The notes beneath the pieces were generated by a model that was not told the origin of the DNA, did no database searches, and was given only the letters and a program-made list of their open reading frames with translations. Positions 59,482 through 64,000 of a stretch of DNA of 64,000 nt are shown piece after piece (the first letter of the stretch is position 1; every line of letters begins with the position of its first letter). Position numbers and translations under genes: made by a program. The DNA is from Syntrophus sp. PtaU1.Bin005 (GTDB lineage: Bacteria; Desulfobacterota; Syntrophia; Syntrophales; Syntrophaceae), in assembly GCA_002067745.1 (NCBI GenBank), contig MVRU01000007.1, positions 1-64,000 of the forward strand, given 5' to 3'.

Positions 59482-59518
59482 ACTGAAGGGGAGCAAAAAG
59501 CTCCCCTTCAGTCTTTTT
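59482..59518 (+). terminator. Strong intrinsic terminator upstream of the amidohydrolase gene
   Basis: A perfect 13-base stem (ACTGAAGGGGAGC at 59482-59494 with its complement at 59500-59512), a five-A loop and CTTTTT. It lies 143 bases before the amidohydrolase start and has no gene before it on the plus strand. Confidence 0.85.
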
Positions 59519-59660
59519 GCATGGGCCAACAAATCCCCCTATCCCCCCTTGCATTTTTCCGGGGCCATTATCCCGTTGAAGGAACACTCCTCTCCGTGCT
59601 AAATTCCTGCCACCCATTCCAACCGGAAGAGGTCTCGCACCTCTTCTCCAGAGGTCGTTG

Positions 59661-60998
59661 ATGATAAAAACCGAACTGGATCTGCTGGTCTTCGGCAGTC
59701 TCCTCTTAACGATGTCGAGTCAGCAGGCCGTTGTCGAACACCCCGTCCTGGGCATCCGGGATGGAAAAATCGTTTTCGTCATGCCGAGAAAGGACTTCCA
59801 GGAAGGGGCCTATTGCGCAAAAAAAGTCCTGAACAGGCGCGATACCCTGATTATGCCCGGGCTGATCAATACCCATACCCACCTGGCCATGACCTGCTTC
59901 CGCGGCATGGCGGACGACCTCCCCCTGATGACCTGGCTTCATGAGCGCATCTTTCCCGCGGAAGCGCAGCATGTCAGCCCGCAGATGGTGTACGCCGGAT
60001 CGCTCCTGGCCATGGCGGAGATGATCCTGTCCGGTACGACGACCTTCTGCGACAGCTACTTTTTCGTGGATTCCGTCGCCCGGGCAGCCATGGACGCGGG
60101 CATGCGGGCCGTTGTCTCCCAGGGATTCATCGATTTTCCCACACCGGACACCCCCGATCCGTCCCGGCAGCTGGACACCGTGGAACGGCTGATCGCCTCC
60201 TGGAAAGGCGCCTCGCCTCTGATCCAGCCCGCCCTCTTTTGCCACTCCCCCTACAGCTGCTCTCCGGAAACCCTTCTCCGGATCAAGGCGGCGGCCTCCC
60301 GGGAGAATCTTCTCTATATGCTCCACCTGTCCGAAACCCGCGAGGAGATTTCCCTGATTCAGGAGCGCTACGGCAGAAAGCCGGCGCTCTTTCTCCGCGA
60401 TCTGGGAGTCCTCGATTCAGCGACCCTCGCCGTCCACTGCACGTGGCTCGACGAGGAAGAGATGGCGGTTCTCGCCGAATGCGGCGTCCGGGTTTCTCAC
60501 GCCCCCCAGAGCAACATGAAGCTGGCCTCCGGAATCGCCCCCATCCCGGCAATGCAGGCCCGCGGGATTCCCGTCTCTCTCGGCACGGACGGCTCCGCCA
60601 GCAACAACGACCTGGACCTTTTCCGGGAAATGGACACGGCGGCCAAGATTCACAAGATCGCCACCCTGGACCCGACCGTCATGAAAGCCCGCCAGGTGGT
60701 CCAGATGGCCACCCTCGACGGCGCCAAGGCCCTGGGACTGGAGGAGCGGATCGGGTCCATCGAGGCCGGCAAGGCCGCCGATCTCATTATCCTTGATTTG
60801 AATCAGCCGCATCTGACGCCGATGTACGACCCCTTTTCCCACCTCGTCTATGCCGCAACCGGATCGGATGTGCTCACCTCCATCATCAACGGCAACGTTG
60901 TGATGGAAAACCGGGAACTCCGTCACCTGGACCTGGATGCCATCATGAAGGAGGTCAAAGCGATTGCGAAAAGAATCAAAAAGGGTCATCGTGACTAA
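59661..60998 (+). CDS. Amidohydrolase of the MtaD/SsnA (TRZ/ATZ) family
   Basis: A cytosolic metal-dependent deaminase of 445 residues, probably acting on 5-methylthioadenosine, S-adenosylhomocysteine or another aminopurine. The metal-binding HxH is in [47 protein letters not shown] with a further His, and [13 protein letters not shown] with the metal Asp follow. The ATG at 59661 has GAGG six bases upstream; a TTG one codon earlier is less likely. It stands alone between two terminators. Confidence 0.9.
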   Translation: MIKTELDLLVFGSLLLTMSSQQAVVEHPVLGIRDGKIVFVMPRKDFQEGAYCAKKVLNRRDTLIMPGLINTHTHLAMTCFRGMADDLPLMTWLHERIFPAEAQHVSPQMVYAGSLLAMAEMILSGTTTFCDSYFFVDSVARAAMDAGMRAVVSQGFIDFPTPDTPDPSRQLDTVERLIASWKGASPLIQPALFCHSPYSCSPETLLRIKAAASRENLLYMLHLSETREEISLIQERYGRKPALFLRDLGVLDSATLAVHCTWLDEEEMAVLAECGVRVSHAPQSNMKLASGIAPIPAMQARGIPVSLGTDGSASNNDLDLFREMDTAAKIHKIATLDPTVMKARQVVQMATLDGAKALGLEERIGSIEAGKAADLIILDLNQPHLTPMYDPFSHLVYAATGSDVLTSIINGNVVMENRELRHLDLDAIMKEVKAIAKRIKKGHRD

Positions 60999-61010
60999 GC
61001 CGGTCCTCAT

Positions 61011-61033
61011 CGGCGGGCAACGCCCGCTTTTCC
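61011..61033 (+). terminator. Intrinsic terminator after the amidohydrolase
   Basis: GCGGGC (61013-61018) pairs with GCCCGC (61022-61027) around a three-base loop, followed by TTTT, 15 bases after the stop. Confidence 0.65.
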
Positions 61034-61460
61034 TCCCTTCAAGGAGAGGAATGGCCTTCACCACGGAGACTCAATTCAACGATGCTTTCCCGGGCCACAT
61101 AAGACAGGAATGACGGCCCCCTCTTGCCCGTGCCGGAAGAGCGGCTTCGCATGGCCCCCGCACCGGAATGGATGGTGCGGAAAGGCATGACGCTGACACG
61201 AAATGTTCTGCTGAACAACCGGGACAGCCACAAAGGACCCCCATCCGGGGAAATTTCCTTGACATCACCAGAATCAGGAGTATGATGGAAGGTCTGCTAA
61301 CTACCTGATTCATTTAACTTATAAGATACTTTGGATCAAGGAGCGCCAGGCCGGGGGCGGAGACATCTCAGCCCCCGGCACGGGCGGATGCAGGACGGGA
61401 TCGTTCCCGGCGGATGAGCCGGTCCGGGAAGCCCGGCAATGAATTCAAGGGGGAGATGGA
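61034..61460. other. Intergenic stretch holding the metallopeptidase promoter
   Basis: No gene supported. TTGACA (61259-61264) and TATGAT (61281-61286) with a 16-base spacer form a good plus-strand sigma-70 promoter, leaving an untranslated leader of about 165 bases before the ATG at 61461. No clear structure was found in that leader. Confidence 0.55.
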
Positions 61461-62324
61461 ATGCGCTGGAGGGGCGAAAGACAAAGTGACAACGTTGAAG
61501 ACCGTCGAGGCATGTCCCTTCCGCGCGGCGCCAAGGTGGGCGGCCTGAGCGGTCTGGGCATACTGGCGATTTTTGTGATCAGCATGTTGTTCGGCATTGA
61601 CCCGTCCGCTGTCCTGCAGAACCTTTCGCAGCAGCAGCCTTCATCCGTCTCCGTTCCGCAGAGCGGTCAGACGGCTGGTAGTGACGACATGCGCGACTTT
61701 GTTGCCGTTGTGCTCGCGGAAACCGAAGATGTCTGGAGGAGCGAATTCCAGAAAATGGGGCGCACCTACCAGGAGCCGAAGCTGGTCCTTTTTTCAGGTT
61801 CCGTTGAATCGGCATGCGGGATGGCGGGTTCCGCCGTCGGTCCCTTCTACTGCCCGGCCGACCGGAAGGTTTATCTCGATCTGAGTTTTTTTGAGGAGCT
61901 GAGGACACGATTTGGCGTTTCCGGTGATTTTGCCGAGGCCTATGTCATTGCCCATGAGGTGGGCCACCATGTGCAGACGCTGCTGGGCATCACGGAGAAG
62001 GTGAACAGGCTGCAGCCGCAGCTGAACGCTTCGGAGAAAAACAGATTGTCCGTCATGGTGGAATTGCAGGCGGACTGCCTCGCAGGCGTCTGGGCTCATC
62101 AGACGGGGAAGAGCCGCAGGATCCTCGAAGCCGGAGACATTGAAGAGGGGCTCAATGCCGCCAGCGCGATCGGCGACGACCGGATTCAGAAAAGTTCGCG
62201 GGGCTATGTTGTTCCGGACTCCTTTACCCATGGGAGTTCCGCCCAGCGGGTGCGCTGGTTCAAGACCGGGCTCGAAAACGGAACGTTCCAGGGCTGCAAC
62301 ACCTTCAACACTGACCAGCTGTAG
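61461..62324 (+). CDS. Neutral zinc metallopeptidase (YpfJ family)
   Basis: A 287-residue membrane-anchored protein. The N-terminal MRWRGERQSDNVEDRRG and single membrane segment (LSGLGILAIFVISMLFGI) are typical of this family. The metal motif HEVGHHVQ lies near residue 168, preceded by GPFYCPADRKVYLDLSFF and followed by VELQADCLAGVWAH with the third ligand region. The C-terminal GSSAQRVRWFKTGLENG is also conserved. GGGGGAG lies before the ATG. Substrate unknown; the catalytic part probably faces the periplasm. Confidence 0.9.
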   Translation: MRWRGERQSDNVEDRRGMSLPRGAKVGGLSGLGILAIFVISMLFGIDPSAVLQNLSQQQPSSVSVPQSGQTAGSDDMRDFVAVVLAETEDVWRSEFQKMGRTYQEPKLVLFSGSVESACGMAGSAVGPFYCPADRKVYLDLSFFEELRTRFGVSGDFAEAYVIAHEVGHHVQTLLGITEKVNRLQPQLNASEKNRLSVMVELQADCLAGVWAHQTGKSRRILEAGDIEEGLNAASAIGDDRIQKSSRGYVVPDSFTHGSSAQRVRWFKTGLENGTFQGCNTFNTDQL

Positions 62325-62363
62325 GACTTCGGCGCGCGTTACAAAGGAAAAAGTGCGGAAAAG

Positions 62364-62801
62364 ATGAATCCCATGAAAATCATGGTCTCGTTGTTCAAAT
62401 ACTGCTGGGTTCTCCCGGTATCATGCATCGGCATGATACTGCTCCCCTTTGTTCTTCTCTCCGGGGGGGGCGTCTCTTTTGCGACCGGCGCCATCGAGGC
62501 GCAGGGGGGTCTGCTGCCTGCCCTGTTGTCCTCACGCCGCTTTCGATTCTCCATTGCCGCGTTGACCGTCGGCCACGTCATTTTCGGCCCGGACCGCGAC
62601 AGCCTCCGGCGTTGCCGCGATCACGAGCATGTCCATATCCGGCAATACGAACGCTGGGGGCCTTTTTTACCCCCTCTTTACCTCCTGTCGAGCGCCGCGG
62701 CCCTGCTTCGTGGCCGGGATCCATACCGGGACAACAGGTTTGAACAGGAAGCCTTTCGTCTTTCGGACCCCTCGGATGGGCCACAGGGGCAGAGAGCTTA
62801 A
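62364..62801 (+). CDS. Small membrane protein with HEHVH motif, function unknown
   Basis: A 145-residue protein. An N-terminal hydrophobic stretch (about 10-35) is followed by FGPDRDSLRRCRDHEHVHIRQYERWGPFLPPLYLLSS and a late YRDNRFEQEAF. HEHVH fits the HExxH zinc-protease pattern, and the distal Glu could be a third ligand, but I know of no proven activity. It follows the YpfJ-type peptidase by 39 bases and may be co-transcribed. Confidence 0.7.
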   Translation: MNPMKIMVSLFKYCWVLPVSCIGMILLPFVLLSGGGVSFATGAIEAQGGLLPALLSSRRFRFSIAALTVGHVIFGPDRDSLRRCRDHEHVHIRQYERWGPFLPPLYLLSSAAALLRGRDPYRDNRFEQEAFRLSDPSDGPQGQRA

Positions 62802-62906
62802 CTCATCTGAGAGTCTCAAGGTTTTTTTCTAAGAAGCAATCTCCCGTCGTAAAGGGGCGGGTGGCTCTTAAACGGAACGTTTCTTTTGGCAGGAAGGAGG
62901 AGAAAA

Positions 62907-63263
62907 ATGGACTTCAAAAAAATTGTTGATCAGGTCAAGGATGCGGCTGAGGACCTTAAGGAGAAGGCCGGGGCGAAGATCAAGGAGGCCCGTGAAAATC
63001 TGGACCAGGACCATGACAACATCCCCGATGCCCTGGAAGGCCTGACGGACAAAGCCAAAATACTGGCGGAACAGGCGGAGGCAAAGGCCAAGGAACTGGC
63101 GGAAAAAGCGGAGGACACCTTTGATGAGGCAGCGGACAGGCTGGGGAAGATGGCGGACCAGACCAAGGCCAAATTGGGCGAAGTCAAGGACGAAGCGGAG
63201 AAGGCCGTAGGCCAGGCACGCGAGAAACTGGGAATGTCGGACAAGGACGAAAAAAAGAGCTAG
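62907..63263 (+). CDS. Small highly charged helical protein, LEA-like
   Basis: A 118-residue protein made almost entirely of Ala, Lys, Glu and Asp in 11-residue-like repeats (DQVKDAAEDLKEKAG, EQAEAKAKELAEKAED, DEAEKAVGQAREKLG), predicting an amphipathic helix or coiled coil. Late-embryogenesis-abundant-like and YtxH/CsbD-type stress proteins share this composition. AGGAGG lies six bases before the ATG at 62907, better than the longer frame from 62886. A membrane- or nucleoid-associated stress role is only a guess. Confidence 0.75.
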   Translation: MDFKKIVDQVKDAAEDLKEKAGAKIKEARENLDQDHDNIPDALEGLTDKAKILAEQAEAKAKELAEKAEDTFDEAADRLGKMADQTKAKLGEVKDEAEKAVGQAREKLGMSDKDEKKS

Positions 63264-63327
63264 CTCCGGGAATCGATGTTCAAAACTTCCAGGGACGCTT
63301 CCCTCACATGAACCGAGAGGAACAACC

Positions 63328-64000
63328 ATGACGGTACAACAGCGTGTCCTCAGCCCGGAACTGAAAAGGAAATACGACTGGCTGAGGGATGTTCTCCAGC
63401 GATGCCTGTCGCTGGCCGACGCATGCGCGGAAAGCGAGTCCTCGTCGATTCTGAGGGAGCGTCTCCTGCTTCTGCAGTCGGCGGCGCTCTTTGTCATTGT
63501 CGGCGAGGTGAAGTCGGGCAAGAGCAGCTTCATCAACGCCCTTCTCGGAGAAAATGTGTGCGAGGTTGCACCGGATCCCTGCACGGCGGTCATCCAGGAA
63601 CTGGTCTATGGCGAAGAGTACTCAAAGACGGTCCTGGGGGATTTCTGGGAGAGGGTTCGTCTGCCCAGGGCGGTCCTTCAGGACATAACCATCGTCGATA
63701 CGCCCGGAACGAACTCCGTCCTCCGCAATCACCAGACGATTACGGAAAACTACATCCCCAAGAGCGATCTCGTCGTCTTCGTTTTTCCGGCCAAGAATCC
63801 CCATACCGCGACGGCATGGGAGCTTCTCTCCTTTGTGCGGCAGGACTGGCACAGGAAGACCGTATTCATTTTGCAGCAGGCTGATCTTGCCACCCAGCAG
63901 GAGCTGGCCATCAACTCGGACCGGGTGAGGCAGTACGCCCGCGAGCGCAACGTCCAGAGCCCCATCTTATTTACGGTCTCCGCGAAGCGGGAAATGGAGG
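63328..64000 (+). CDS. Dynamin-like GTPase, 3' part outside window
   Basis: The first 224 codons of a dynamin-family large GTPase. The P-loop GEVKSGKSSFINALLG lies near residue 57, a switch threonine in PDPCTAVIQEL, and the G3 motif in TIVDTPGTNSV. ILQQADLATQQEL stands at the G4 position, with Gln in place of the usual Asn/Thr-Lys context, as often in bacterial dynamin-like proteins. It begins 64 bases after the LEA-like gene, with GAGAGG before its ATG. Likely membrane remodelling or stress role. Confidence 0.85.
   Translation, partial: MTVQQRVLSPELKRKYDWLRDVLQRCLSLADACAESESSSILRERLLLLQSAALFVIVGEVKSGKSSFINALLGENVCEVAPDPCTAVIQELVYGEEYSKTVLGDFWERVRLPRAVLQDITIVDTPGTNSVLRNHQTITENYIPKSDLVVFVFPAKNPHTATAWELLSFVRQDWHRKTVFILQQADLATQQELAINSDRVRQYARERNVQSPILFTVSAKREME

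Overview
The window looks like the chromosome of an anaerobic, cytochrome-rich bacterium of the Desulfobacterota (former Deltaproteobacteria), possibly near Syntrophus/Smithella or Geobacter. This is inferred from the xerC-hslVU-argBDFGH and dprA-topA-trmFO blocks, TrmFO, multiheme c-type cytochromes, sigma-54 regulation and HD-GYP signalling. No phage, insertion sequence, CRISPR array or rRNA was seen. Coding density is high and operons are tightly packed, with many 4-base ATGA overlaps.

Region by region. 1-10414 (minus): miaB, a BFN nuclease-family gene, xerC, hslV, hslU, then argB-argD-argF-argG-argH (argH cut by the window edge), covering N-acetylglutamate to arginine. 11062-19278: a respiratory island with an octaheme OTR-type cytochrome, a Tat-exported FAD reductase followed by a heptaheme cytochrome, a small secreted protein, and on the opposite strand a 19-CXXCH cytochrome fused to a membrane cytochrome b domain (CbcL-like quinol oxidoreductase). 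Three tRNA genes (Arg-TCG, His-GTG, Arg-TCT) lie in and beside it. 20622-25431 (plus): dprA-topA-trmFO. 25453-29056: a lytic transglycosylase without signal peptide, a REC-GAF-HD-GYP regulator, a small protein and a TPR protein.

29101-44500 (minus) is an aromatic amino-acid supra-operon: trpE-G-D-C-F-B-A, then aroF-aroB-[chorismate mutase-aroD fusion]-aroE-aroA-aroK-aroC-tyrA. It holds the whole shikimate pathway, the tryptophan branch and prephenate dehydrogenase. Each half is preceded by an unannotated leader peptide of the attenuation type: 22 codons with three consecutive Trp codons before trpE, and 24 codons containing [10 protein letters not shown] before aroF, each followed by mutually exclusive hairpins. 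The two leaders suggest that the shared trunk and the Trp branch sense different charged tRNAs.

44678-53896: a CdaA-CdaR(YbbR) fusion (c-di-AMP synthesis) overlapping corA, a small ACT-like protein, an aldehyde dehydrogenase, and an unusual tRNA-dependent amidation operon. The latter has aspartyl-tRNA synthetase fused to GatC, a GatA-like protein that has lost most of the amidase signature, and a normal GatB. 54040-64000: a ModF-like double ABC ATPase, a two-component sigma-54 pair, an amidohydrolase (MtaD/SsnA type), a zinc metallopeptidase, a small HEHVH membrane protein, an LEA-like coiled protein, and the start of a dynamin-like GTPase.

Most interesting: the aro leader/attenuator, the trp attenuator, the degenerate GatA with AspRS-GatC fusion, and the giant quinol-linked cytochrome beside a UrdA-like reductase.
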